Below, in pieces: positions 1-7,137 of a DNA stretch of 64,000 nt (positions are counted from its first letter, which is position 1; each line of letters starts with the position of its first letter). The DNA is from Mediterranea sp. An20 (GTDB lineage Bacteria > Bacteroidota > Bacteroidia > Bacteroidales > Bacteroidaceae). The notes under the pieces were generated by a model, which was given only the letters and a program-made list of their open reading frames with translations, searched no databases and was not told the origin of the DNA. Where the stretch lies: assembly GCF_002160055.1 (NCBI RefSeq), contig NZ_NFJV01000002.1, positions 1 through 64,000 on the forward strand, in the 5' to 3' direction. A program made the position numbers and the translations under genes.

Positions 1-112
1 AATATACTGGATACCAGCGGCTACCTGATTCTGCTGCTGATGATACTTCGCCACCGGCTGGAGAAACACGTCATCGGCCTAAATCTGGACGGCAACGACC
101 TTTTCCAGCAAG
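1..112 (+). pseudogene. Inverted partial copy of the DUF2975 gene at 587-1051
   Basis: This stretch is an exact reverse-complement copy of positions 688-799. Read from position 1 it encodes about 37 residues (NILDTSGYLILLLM onwards) identical to the second half of the DUF2975 protein on the minus strand. It has no start or stop of its own and may extend beyond the left edge. It replaces the expected 3' end of the HTH gene at 79-294. It may be a true inverted duplication or a fold-back chimera at a contig end; the sequence alone cannot decide. Confidence 0.85.
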
Positions 113-294
113 TCCCCCGGCTGGCACTCCAGCACCTTGCAGATGGCTTCCAGCGTAGAGAAGCGTATGGCCTTGGCCTTGCCCGTCTTGAGGATAGACA
201 GGTTGGCGGGAGTGATGTCCACTTTCTCTGCCAGCTCGCTCAGTGTCATTTTGCGGCGGGCCATCATAACGTCCAGGTTTACGATGATAGGCAT
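79..294 (-). CDS. Small HTH transcriptional regulator (Xre/YozG type), 3' end replaced
   Basis: A 71-residue reading frame forming a compact helix-turn-helix domain: MTLSELAEKVDITPANLSIL is a typical Xre/YozG recognition unit, followed by a second helical part ending in QPGDLLE. Such regulators commonly sit next to DUF2975 membrane proteins, and here the gene is last in an operon of three of them, 3 bp after the preceding stop. Only about the first 60 codons, ending near position 113, are native. The last seven residues (KVVAVQI) are read from the inverted copy at 1-112, so the true C-terminus is missing. It probably binds DNA and may autoregulate the operon; the palindromes at 3478-3557 are candidate targets. 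Function is inferred from family and context. Confidence 0.8.
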   Translation of the reverse strand: MPIIVNLDVMMARRKMTLSELAEKVDITPANLSILKTGKAKAIRFSTLEAICKVLECQPGDLLEKVVAVQI

Positions 295-297
295 GGG

Positions 298-573
298 TTA
301 TTCCGTCCCTCCTTTCTCTGCTTCAGGCAGTTTGCCGTCTATAATGTCCAGCCAGCGGGTGCGGCGTTTGACGGTTCTGTTCCAAAGGTACATGCTACCG
401 TATAGACATCCCATCAATAAGACTACGCCGATGCCTTTCAGTCCGCCTCCGTGCTTCAGGAAGGGATACCAGATGGCCAGCATGAAGATGATTTCCGACA
501 CCATCAGCGTCAGGAACATGGTGCCCAACAGGCAAAGCCACGCTTTCAGTTTCTTCTTTGTATTCGGTTTCAT
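298..573 (-). CDS. Small two-helix membrane protein, unknown function
   Basis: A 91-residue protein with a basic N-terminus (MKPNTKKKLKAW), two hydrophobic stretches at about residues 12-36 and 45-65, and a charged cytoplasmic-type tail. I do not recognise a named family. It lies between a DUF2975 gene (13 bp upstream) and the HTH regulator (3 bp downstream), so it is almost certainly co-transcribed and translated with them. Small membrane proteins in such operons may modulate the neighbouring membrane partners, but nothing in the sequence proves this. Confidence 0.75.
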   Translation of the reverse strand: MKPNTKKKLKAWLCLLGTMFLTLMVSEIIFMLAIWYPFLKHGGGLKGIGVVLLMGCLYGSMYLWNRTVKRRTRWLDIIDGKLPEAEKGGTE

Positions 574-586
574 ACTTCTTGCTTTG

Positions 587-1051
587 TTAGATGGTTAAGT
601 CTTGTTCTTCTTTAATCTTCACGGCGCGTAGCACTAACCGGCTGATGAATATCAGGAGAAAGCCCAGCAGGTAGATGTACGCCGTGTCTTGCTGGAAAAG
701 GTCGTTGCCGTCCAGATTTAGGCCGATGACGTGTTTCTCCAGCCGGTGGCGAAGTATCATCAGCAGCAGAATCAGGTAGCCGCTGGTATCCAGTATATTG
801 GCAGTCCTCCTACTCAACAGTTGCCGACAATCCAGCCGCAGGAGTTGCACGCTGATGATGGTCAGGCAGAGCAAGTTGCAGATGTATATCCATGTCAGGT
901 ACTTGTCTCCTTCTGCCGACCGGAGGTTTTCCGTCAAATCCATGATGTTGGGTATGCCTATCACTACAATGGTGAAACAGACGATGGTCAGTGACCACAT
1001 TTCACCGTAGCGTTGTTGCAGGTATTGGTAGATTCGTTTCAGTTGTTTCAT
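587..1051 (-). CDS. DUF2975-family membrane protein (third in operon)
   Basis: A 154-residue protein with four predicted transmembrane helices (about residues 18-36, 52-72, 88-105 and 122-142). Its C-terminus, VKIKEEQDLTI, is the same kind of tail as the LKMKEEQELTI end of the DUF2975 protein at 1769-2467. The family has no established function and is usually paired with a small HTH regulator, as here. It is 64 bp downstream of the previous DUF2975 gene and shorter than its two siblings. A 112-bp internal segment (688-799) is repeated in inverted orientation at 1-112. Confidence 0.8.
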   Translation of the reverse strand: MKQLKRIYQYLQQRYGEMWSLTIVCFTIVVIGIPNIMDLTENLRSAEGDKYLTWIYICNLLCLTIISVQLLRLDCRQLLSRRTANILDTSGYLILLLMILRHRLEKHVIGLNLDGNDLFQQDTAYIYLLGFLLIFISRLVLRAVKIKEEQDLTI

Positions 1052-1115
1052 TGTTTATGTCTTTTTTCCCTTTGTTCAATTTTTATGCAGGTGTCTATAT
1101 GACAAAGTGCTTTGC

Positions 1116-1751
1116 TCATACCAGGCCTTCGGTGTCCCTCTGTAGCTTGTTGCCGATACGGAAGGCCTCGGCGGCAAACAGGAAGCAGGCGGGTGGAATG
1201 GCGTATGCCAATAGTGAGAACCACTCGAAGCCTACATGGTAGTGTTCGAAGTCCAGTTGCATCCGCAGGCCCAGGAAGTCGATGAGGTGGAACACTGCCA
1301 ATAAAGCCACGCCTGCCAGTTGGCAGTAACCGAATCGCCGCAACAGCCGTTCGTTGTCTGCCGTGAAGAAATTGCCTGCTTCGATGTTCTTAAAAAGCGT
1401 ATAGCTCCACCCGTAGGGGCACAAGATGAGCAGCAGGCTGGCCATGCCGCAGACTGCTCCGGCCAGGCGCATCCCCCAAGGCAGGGAGTGGAACGAGTCG
1501 GTGTGCCAGAAATGTTTTACGGCTTGTCCGTAGGCCACTTCGAGGACTTCGCCCGTGCGGATATTGGTCAGTGTGTCCGGTTCGTAAACATCGGGTTTGG
1601 TGACCAGCGGCACGGAGAATTCCTGTACGTCGGACGGGGCGATACATTGCCGTGTATATTCCACCATGTGCGTACCGTCGCGGAAGATGAAGCACATGTG
1701 CAGGCAGAGGATGATGCCCCAAAGGATGTAGAGTGATGCCAGTTTCTTCAT
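1116..1751 (-). CDS. DUF2975-family membrane protein (second in operon)
   Basis: A 211-residue protein. The open frame extends further upstream, but the start at 1751 (MKKLASLYILWG) is preferred: it opens with a hydrophobic N-terminal helix, and the extension is arginine-rich shadow sequence overlapping the upstream gene. Four hydrophobic segments are visible (about 5-22, 98-118, 144-164 and 178-198), separated by an extracytoplasmic loop of about 70 residues after helix 1, as is usual for DUF2975. The LFKNIEAGNFFTADNERLLRRFGY stretch between helices 2 and 3 is the best family marker. It follows the previous DUF2975 gene by 17 bp. Function unknown. Confidence 0.78.
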   Translation of the reverse strand: MKKLASLYILWGIILCLHMCFIFRDGTHMVEYTRQCIAPSDVQEFSVPLVTKPDVYEPDTLTNIRTGEVLEVAYGQAVKHFWHTDSFHSLPWGMRLAGAVCGMASLLLILCPYGWSYTLFKNIEAGNFFTADNERLLRRFGYCQLAGVALLAVFHLIDFLGLRMQLDFEHYHVGFEWFSLLAYAIPPACFLFAAEAFRIGNKLQRDTEGLV

Positions 1752-1768
1752 GTTTTTCTTCCCTTTCG

Positions 1769-2467
1769 TTATATTGTCAGTTCTTGTTCTTCCTTCATCT
1801 TCAGTCCGATGGCAAACACTTCGCCTACGATGAGGGCACACAGTCCCAGCAGCAGCGTGCTGCCCCTTACGGCGTCGCTCAGGGTCAGTTCGTAGCCGGG
1901 AATCTCCAGCACCTGGCGTACAGCCTGCAGCTTTATCCACTCCTGCAGCAGGGCGCACCCGAAGGTTGCCAGCAGCAATATGCCCAACCGGCGGAGACGC
2001 CGCACGTTGCGCCAGCTGAAAATATCAGACTTGTTGATGCTCACTATCAGCCGGATGAACAGCACTAATGCCCACACCGTGGCCACGAATGCCAGCAGTC
2101 CCGACACTGCCGATGCGATGGATGAGGCCGTGTCGTGCCGCGTCTCTACGCTGACCAGCAGGCTGGAGTAGGCGGCAGGCACGTAGCGGCGTGTGCGGGT
2201 GTTGAATACGGAATCCTGCATCAGCCGGTCGCTTTTCCCTTGCAGGAGACCGGGCAGGGTAGATATGTAGGTGAGGTGTTTCAGCCTTTCCAGTTCTTTC
2301 ATTTCCGTCTGGCTTGCGGTGCTGCCTTCTGCTTCGGCTTTGGCATAGTCCCATCCGGCCTGTATGCCCATGCGGGCACCTATAGCCATGTAATAGCCGG
2401 TCTCTATCACCGACCAGCCCAGCACCAGCAGCACGATGGCGCAGAATATGTTCAGTCGTCGTTTCAT
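1769..2467 (-). CDS. DUF2975-family membrane protein (first in operon)
   Basis: A 232-residue protein with an N-terminal signal-anchor helix, a loop of roughly 80 residues, three further helices (about 118-140, 155-175 and 193-222) and the C-terminal tail GLKMKEEQELTI typical of DUF2975. The segment INKSDIFSWRNVRRLRRLG before the third helix is also characteristic. Its start overlaps the stop of the CPBP protease gene by 4 bp (ATGA), indicating translational coupling. It is one of three paralogues in the operon; three copies together are more than the single copy usually seen beside an HTH gene. Confidence 0.82.
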   Translation of the reverse strand: MKRRLNIFCAIVLLVLGWSVIETGYYMAIGARMGIQAGWDYAKAEAEGSTASQTEMKELERLKHLTYISTLPGLLQGKSDRLMQDSVFNTRTRRYVPAAYSSLLVSVETRHDTASSIASAVSGLLAFVATVWALVLFIRLIVSINKSDIFSWRNVRRLRRLGILLLATFGCALLQEWIKLQAVRQVLEIPGYELTLSDAVRGSTLLLGLCALIVGEVFAIGLKMKEEQELTI

Positions 2468-3318
2468 GATGGTAGTCCGTTGTGGGGGTTATCTGTTTCT
2501 GTCTGGCGGAGGGAGACTGTCTCCCGGTAGTCCGCTATCCTCGGGTGGCGTGTCAGCTGCCACAGTGCCAACACCAGAAGCACGGCGGCACCCGCCAGCA
2601 GCGCGGTGTAGGCAGGCTGTCCTGTCAGTTCGGCGAAGTGGTCCACGTCCGGCCAGTTCAGTGTGAACCATACGGAGAGTGAATTGTTGAGCACATGCAC
2701 CACGATGCCCGGCACCACGCTGCGGGTGCGGTAGTACAGCCATGCCAGCAATATGCCCATCAGCAGACCGGCCACCGACTGAGCCGGGTTGAAGTGGATG
2801 AGGCCAAACAGCAGGCCGGAGATGAGGATGGCCGTCGTGGGGCGGAACCTGTTCAGCAGTTCGCGTGTGATGGCACCCCGAAACATCAGTTCCTCCAGCA
2901 CCGGCCCCAGCACGGCGATGTAGACTATGCCGCCCCAGTTGCCCTGTAACTGCTGGAAGGTATTCTCCAGCCAGTCCGGCAGGAAGTCCAGCAACGACAT
3001 CAGCCCGTCCATCAGCGCGATGGCCGACACGCCTGCCAGCACCGTCCAGCCCAGGTAGCCGGCAGAAACGGGCGAGTAAACCTGCCCGTCGTTCTCCAGG
3101 TAGCCTTTCTTCCACAGGTACCATACGGTAAAGAACAGGGTGAGCAACGAACTCGGCACCAAGGTCGAGGCCGTGGCTGCATCGGCATCCACGGTGCCCG
3201 TAGTGACAAACTGCCACATCAGCACCAGCGGCACGGAAGCGGCACCGCCCAGGATTTGCAGCAGGATAAAAACGAAGAATAGCTCGGCAGTCTTTTTCAT
3301 ACGATTAACCTTATTCAT
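2464..3318 (-). CDS. CPBP family intramembrane glutamic endopeptidase
   Basis: A 284-residue multi-pass membrane protein (about eight helices) with all three CPBP/Abi motifs: VLEELMFRG (paired glutamates and arginine), FGLIHFNPAQ (catalytic-type histidine) and VVHVLNNSLS (histidine and asparagine). The family includes Rce1-like CAAX proteases and bacteriocin-immunity or maturation proteins. The start at 3318 (MNKVNRMKK) is used; a second ATG six codons in (3300) is possible. It overlaps the next gene by 4 bp and follows the 29-residue microprotein gene by 19 bp. The context suggests it processes, or protects against, a small membrane peptide, but that is inference. Confidence 0.88.
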   Translation of the reverse strand: MNKVNRMKKTAELFFVFILLQILGGAASVPLVLMWQFVTTGTVDADAATASTLVPSSLLTLFFTVWYLWKKGYLENDGQVYSPVSAGYLGWTVLAGVSAIALMDGLMSLLDFLPDWLENTFQQLQGNWGGIVYIAVLGPVLEELMFRGAITRELLNRFRPTTAILISGLLFGLIHFNPAQSVAGLLMGILLAWLYYRTRSVVPGIVVHVLNNSLSVWFTLNWPDVDHFAELTGQPAYTALLAGAAVLLVLALWQLTRHPRIADYRETVSLRQTETDNPHNGLPS

Positions 3319-3337
3319 TATACATACTACATACTGT

Positions 3338-3427
3338 TCATGCCGGCACCGCCCATCCGATTAAGAGGCTTGCTACCACCGACAGTCCTAACACTAACAA
3401 CGTGATGCTCATCAATGCTTTTTTCAT
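3338..3427 (-). CDS. 29-residue hydrophobic microprotein heading the CPBP/DUF2975 operon
   Basis: Reading the minus strand from the ATG at 3427 gives a 29-residue peptide starting MKKALMSITLLVLG and ending IGWAVPA, followed by TGA. It has two lysines then one unbroken hydrophobic stretch long enough to span the membrane. A purine-rich ribosome-binding-type sequence (AAAAGGTCAGG) lies immediately upstream. It ends 19 bp before the CPBP protease gene, so it is the first gene of the operon. No family is recognised. It could be a regulatory membrane peptide, a substrate of the CPBP protein, or a leader peptide; conservation in related genomes would decide. Confidence 0.55.
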   Translation of the reverse strand: MKKALMSITLLVLGLSVVASLLIGWAVPA

Positions 3428-3477
3428 AACCTGACCTTTTATATTTTACTCTTTTATGCTTTACACGGTAAATCTTT

Positions 3478-3557
3478 ATCGTTTTTCGATATGCAAAGAA
3501 AGGAGCTTTTCTTGAGATTATCAAGAAAAACAGAAAATATTTATCGAAAAACGATAA
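3478..3557. promoter_or_regulatory. Cluster of palindromes upstream of the microprotein operon
   Basis: Three symmetrical sites lie within 80 bp. TATCGTTTTTCGATA at 3478-3492 and its exact reverse complement at 3542-3556 each contain a 5-bp inverted repeat, and between them TTTCTTGA-gatta-TCAAGAAA forms an 8-bp dyad. They lie 50-130 bp upstream of the first start codon on the minus strand, the expected place for operators. The HTH protein at the end of the operon is an obvious candidate ligand, but no binding is shown by the sequence. Confidence 0.5.
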
Positions 3558-3574
3558 AAAGACGATAAGAACGG

Positions 3575-3618
3575 AAAAAAGCCCCGTGCTTTCTGTAGAT
3601 ACACAGCCGGCACGGGGC
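3575..3618 (-). terminator. Rho-independent terminator for the aldo/keto reductase remnant
   Basis: GCCCCGTGC (3581-3589) pairs exactly with GCACGGGGC (3610-3618) around a 20-nt loop. On the minus strand the stem is followed by a run of six T. It lies 11 bp after the stop codon of the reductase remnant and separates it from the downstream operon. Confidence 0.75.
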
Positions 3619-3629
3619 AAGCAGGTAGA

Positions 3630-3821
3630 TTAGCGGCGGTTCTGTTTCAGCCGTTCCACAAAGGCATCAATCCGTTGCATCTCCCTCGGAATATCTATGC
3701 CTTGCGGGCAATGCGGGTTACATTGTGCGCAGCCGATGCAATGATTCGCCTGGCGCAAACTTCCCAACGAATGGTTTCCCTTCCCGGCATTGGGGGAGAT
3801 TGTCCGAGAACTCTTCCGACA
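3630..3821 (-). pseudogene. 3' remnant of an aldo/keto reductase with a 4Fe-4S C-terminal domain
   Basis: The minus strand from about 3791 to the TAA at 3630-3632 encodes SLRQANHCIGCAQCNPHCPQ, then GIDIPREMQRIDAFVERLKQ and a short tail. This matches the extreme C-terminus of Bacteroides aldo/keto reductases carrying a ferredoxin-like domain, including the CxxCxxCxxxCP cluster ligands. Similarity fades upstream of about 3770 and an in-frame TAG occurs at 3822-3824. The catalytic barrel, which should be about 350 residues, is absent. The break coincides with the MITE-like palindrome at 3797-3946, which suggests insertion followed by deletion. The remnant's own terminator survives. Confidence 0.75.
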
Positions 3822-3946
3822 CTATCATTCTGTCATCCCGCAGTCGAGGGATCTCAAGACACGTTCCTGTAGATTTAGTGAGATGGCTCGACTTCGCTCG
3901 CCATGACAGCATGATAGCAGCTGATAGGTTTTCGGACAGCCTGGGG
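3797..3946. repeat. MITE-like imperfect palindrome of about 150 bp
   Basis: The left part (TGTCCGAGAAC, CTATCATTCTGTCAT, ATCTC) reappears in reverse complement in the right part (GAGAT, ATGACAGCATGATAG, GTTTTCGGACA), so most of the element folds on itself. It contains no reading frame of note. Its core is of the GTCATCCCG...GAGAT type often seen as dispersed intergenic repeats in Bacteroidetes. It abuts the truncated reductase gene. Confidence 0.6.
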
Positions 3947-3970
3947 GCACGATTCCCGTCAACGGACCGC

Positions 3971-5716
3971 TTACAATGAGCAGATAAACTCGTCCCAGTC
4001 TTTGGCGGAGTGACAGCCGCTCAACATGCGTTCTGCCATTCTGGCCCGCATGGAACTGATGGTCTGGATAGGATTTCCTGTCAGTGTCCCGATTTGAGTC
4101 GGGGTAAATCCCGCCTTCAGCAGTAGGCAGACTTTCCACTCTGTCGGTTTAAAGTTATAGCTCAATTGGCCTAATTTGGAAAGGAACTCAGCATCTATTT
4201 CTCTGAATGCCTTTTCCAGTTCTTTCCATTCCTGCTGTGAGATATGGGTCACCCCTCTGTGTGAAGCAGCTTTTTTGGTCAGCATTTTGACAATCGGCGT
4301 GCTTTGTATGCCTTCCCGTTTTTCTTCTTTAAGCATGCGGCTTGTTTCCATCTGCTGTTGCGCGTTGGCAAGCTGCTCTTGCACCGTGTGGAACTCTTCT
4401 TCCCGTTTCACTCCTTTTTGTTGCTCTTCCTGCAGGGCTGTTCTCAAATCCTGCAGGCGTCTGTTCATTTCCTTTTTGTTTTGCAGGTTGTCGTCTTCCG
4501 TTTTCTTTTTCAATAACTTCAGTTTCTCCAAGCGCATTTCCAGTATTTCCCGGCTTTTCCATTGATATTGCCGGTAAGCGATGAAGGCAAGCAGCCCGCC
4601 TGCCAGACAAATAGATAGATATAGTAAGTTCTTGGTCTGGGCGTTGTAAGCTTTCAGCAGGCGTGCGTTCTCCCGTTCGCGCAACTGATAATTGTATAAA
4701 GAATACTTTTGGGAAATCGCCTCAGTCTGCGTTCGTAGCAGGAGGGAATCCGAATACATGAGATAGGCATTCAGTAAGCTTTCGGTTTGTTTTATATTTT
4801 TTTCCCGTACAGCCAGTTGTAGCAGGTACCGGCAGGCCAGATTCTTGGCATATACGTCTCCCCATTCCAATAATTTGCTAAAGTAATATACGGCGGAGTC
4901 TTGGCCTGTCTTGAAATAATGATAACCGGCAATTATGTACGCCGCCTGTTTGTTTGCTCCGGACAAGTCGTCGAAATCCCGGGGCAAATAGACACGGGCC
5001 GAATCATACATCACCTTGTCCTGATAAAAACTGGCCATCTGGATTTTCATCAGTTTGGCCAATTCCTGTTCGTGCGTCATGACACTCCATGTATAGGCTT
5101 TCTTATAATAAGGAAGCACACTGTCGTTTTGTTCCAGACACCGATATGCGAGTGCTACATCCCGCAGGCTGTATATCATTCCCACAGTGTCTTTCAGCAT
5201 TTCCGAGCATTGCAGACTCTTTTGGTGCATTTCCAAAGCTTCCTGGTATAAACCTTGATAGGTGAACAGCGACCCCATCTGTGCGGTCACCCGGCTGCGC
5301 AGGTCTATCGCTTCTTCAGGCATCGCATCGAGAGATTGGGTAAAATAGTCCAATGCCTGCGGTGTGTCGCCCAGGTCGCTCATCACTCGTCCGGCATAAT
5401 AATAGGCTTCCGGCAGATGGTGCCGGTCATTACGGCTTTCGTAATAATGCAGCACAGCCAGCATGAGGCTGTCCGATGTGTGGGTGATATATGCCTTGTC
5501 GCGGGCTTTGATGCACAGCAGGTTGTAATACATCTGTACCTGTTCCGATTCCTGCTTCATCAGCGGACGCCATGCCTCCAGCAAGGCTAAGGCACTGTCC
5601 GGGTATGCCGCTGTCAAGCTGTCTGCTACCTGTAAGACCGAAGGATAACGGTCGTGCGAACAGGCACTCCAGGTTAACAGGCTCCATGCTATGAATAGAT
5701 ACAAGGTGAATTTCAT
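3971..5716 (-). CDS. TPR lipoprotein with transmembrane helix, coiled coil and LuxR-like C-terminal HTH
   Basis: A 581-residue protein. It begins with a lipoprotein signal (MKFTLYLFIAWSLLTWSAC, lipid-modified Cys at about residue 19), followed by several tetratricopeptide-like helical repeats (about 60-330). A single transmembrane helix (about 365-385) leads into a highly charged coiled coil (about 388-470). The C-terminal region FKPTEWKVCLLLKAGFTPTQIGTLTG resembles a LuxR-type HTH. This architecture is a recurrent Bacteroides class that may sense extracytoplasmic conditions and act on DNA from the membrane. It is divergent from the GLPGLI array but separated by 1.8 kb of repeats, so linkage is uncertain. 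A TAnnTTTG-like element lies only 4 bp before the ATG. Confidence 0.82.
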   Translation of the reverse strand: MKFTLYLFIAWSLLTWSACSHDRYPSVLQVADSLTAAYPDSALALLEAWRPLMKQESEQVQMYYNLLCIKARDKAYITHTSDSLMLAVLHYYESRNDRHHLPEAYYYAGRVMSDLGDTPQALDYFTQSLDAMPEEAIDLRSRVTAQMGSLFTYQGLYQEALEMHQKSLQCSEMLKDTVGMIYSLRDVALAYRCLEQNDSVLPYYKKAYTWSVMTHEQELAKLMKIQMASFYQDKVMYDSARVYLPRDFDDLSGANKQAAYIIAGYHYFKTGQDSAVYYFSKLLEWGDVYAKNLACRYLLQLAVREKNIKQTESLLNAYLMYSDSLLLRTQTEAISQKYSLYNYQLRERENARLLKAYNAQTKNLLYLSICLAGGLLAFIAYRQYQWKSREILEMRLEKLKLLKKKTEDDNLQNKKEMNRRLQDLRTALQEEQQKGVKREEEFHTVQEQLANAQQQMETSRMLKEEKREGIQSTPIVKMLTKKAASHRGVTHISQQEWKELEKAFREIDAEFLSKLGQLSYNFKPTEWKVCLLLKAGFTPTQIGTLTGNPIQTISSMRARMAERMLSGCHSAKDWDEFICSL

Positions 5717-5777
5717 ATTACAAATATAGACAACGTGCGTGAAGGCTTATGATTTATCCCAGCTAAAAAAAGTTAAG

Positions 5778-5875
5778 AGGTGTGTCAAGATAGATATTCC
5801 CTATCATTAGCTTCGCTCAAAACCTCTTTTGACTATTTCATTTTCATTAAGGTATAGTCTGTCACCCCCCCCCCG
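5778..5875. repeat. Dispersed repeat D, copy 1 (inverted relative to 12213-12310)
   Basis: The reverse complement of this segment is closely similar to 12213-12310; shared cores include GAAATAGTCAAAAGAGGTTT and GAAGCTAATGAT. It contains a run of ten C near its right end. With its partner it brackets GLPGLI genes one to five in inverted orientation. No reading frame. Confidence 0.7.
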
Positions 5876-5880
5876 ACTAA

Positions 5881-6097
5881 GCGTGGTTCGCCCCTTTCGA
5901 GGTCGATGGAAGGGAGGAGGATGAGATAATCCGCAGGTGTTCCCCTTCGGGGAGCCACCGGCGGTTAAGCATCGTTCAACCTCTTTGAGGTTGCCGACGA
6001 AGCTGCGGACTCTGTGCCCTCCCGTCCTTTTTCCGACAGACAGTTACAGAACTTTGTATCTCTGTGTTTGATATAAACTAATTCTGATTGGTTACTT
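5881..6097. repeat. Composite repeat: three-hairpin unit B (copy 1) plus family A tail (copy 1)
   Basis: The first part (5881-6002) holds three nested or adjacent hairpins, with cores around TTTCGAGG, CCCCTTCGGGG and CAACCTCTTTGAGGTTG. The second part (about 6003-6097) is the family A sequence with GTTACAGAACTTTGTATCTC and a TATAAACTAATTCTGATT end. The same composite recurs in direct orientation at 7138-7350. Confidence 0.8.
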
Positions 6098-6146
6098 ATA
6101 GTCCGGATTCGGGCGAAATATAAATGAAAATATAAATGATTTTGGA

Positions 6147-6532
6147 GCATCTTTCACAATATACTTTTGATATACAGTACATTGATAATTTGAAACCTGT
6201 CATTTTTTATAAGTGAAAATATAAATGCTTTCGCACAGAAACGGTGACTGTCAGGCTACTGATACATGTTCTGCTTCAAACCGCCTTCACACATTCACGG
6301 CAGTGTAAGACGCTGTAGATAAGGGAAATGTTGTGAAAGATGCATCCTTCACGCATCTTTCACGAACCCGGTTTGCCGCCACAGATGCACGGGCCGGTTC
6401 TGCTTTTACTGATTTTCTCCTTATATATTGAAAGCAGCGTTCGTAGCGCAGGGAAGCACGGTGCGTATCCCCTTGCAGAGACGCGATGAATCGCGCGCAC
6501 AATGAACGGTGTGTGAAAGATGTATCTTTCAC
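6147..6532. repeat. Recurring GTGAAAGATGC/GCATCTTTCAC palindromes
   Basis: GCATCTTTCAC stands alone at 6147-6157. An 11-bp stem GTGAAAGATGC / GCATCTTTCAC with a 9-nt loop occupies 6333-6363. A near-continuous palindrome GTGAAAGAT-GT-ATCTTTCAC sits at 6513-6532. The shared word within a gene-free stretch suggests protein-binding sites or remnants of a mobile palindrome. Confidence 0.6.
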
Positions 6533-6677
6533 CATAACCGGCTGATTCACAAAAAGTCGGCAGGCGGTGAAAGCGTGAAGGCAATTTGGAAGATTCTTTT
6601 CTTGTGAGGTGAAGGCAGGCACTGCCCTTGGGGAAGCATGCCGGAATTCGGCACAGATTCATTATGGCTGTTCTAAC

Positions 6678-6735
6678 ATGAAGGTTTAGCAGTCTAAAAT
6701 GCAGGTTTAGCAGTCTAAAATGGCATTTTAGCTGT
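6678..6735. repeat. 21-bp tandem duplication
   Basis: The unit containing AGGTTTAGCAGTCTAAAATG is repeated twice head to tail, followed by a degenerate GCATTTTAGCTG copy. It lies in the gene-free interval upstream of the GLPGLI array. No function is evident. Confidence 0.65.
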
Positions 6736-6880
6736 GCGGGATGAGGGCCAAAGCATACGAGGCATTTTGCTTATGCTTTACGCGGGTTAGAATTGTGTAT
6801 TTCCACATTGTCTGCCCTGCATGCACTGACATCCTTGAAGAGGTTGAACCTGGCACGTTTGACTCTTTCCAGCCTCGCAC

Positions 6881-7005
6881 ACCCGGCAACCTCAAAGAGG
6901 TTGAACGATGCTTAACCGCGGGTGGCTCCCCGAAAGGGGAACACCTGCGGATTATCTCATCCTCGTTCTCTCACATCGACCCCGAAGGGGTCGAACCACG
7001 CTTAT
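6881..7005. repeat. Three-hairpin repeat B, copy 2 (inverted)
   Basis: This is the reverse complement of the unit at 5881-6002 and 7138-7257. It shows CAACCTCAAAGAGGTTG, CTCCCCGAAAGGGGAAC and CGACCCCGAAGGGGTCG hairpins in reversed order. The family A tail is missing here. Confidence 0.8.
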
Positions 7006-7137
7006 TCTGCCCAAAAAGCACCGTTCATCCGTTTCCATTCCATTCTTACGAACAAGCCTGAGCAACTGTAGATAGCGAACAGGCTATATAAATGGATGAA
7101 TCGGGAATAAGTCTGTCAGAAGGATGTGGCCGGACAT

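Larger units (their letters stand above)
6098..6880. other. Intergenic stretch with palindromes and short tandem repeats, no credible gene
   Basis: About 780 bp between the first and second repeat-B copies. Open frames here on either strand lack start signals and domain-like sequence and appear spurious. Recognisable structure is limited to the GTGAAAGATGC palindromes (6147-6532) and a 21-bp tandem duplication (6678-6735), both listed separately. Confidence 0.6.

Noticed and set aside
3327..3620. 97-residue minus-strand frame covering the operator and microprotein region
   Set aside because: It crosses the terminator and dyads, and the shorter 3338-3427 frame has the better start signal.
6287..6662. 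Two overlapping minus-strand reading frames of about 100-110 residues in the repeat island
   Set aside because: They lack ribosome-binding sequences and domain-like character and lie within palindromic repeats.
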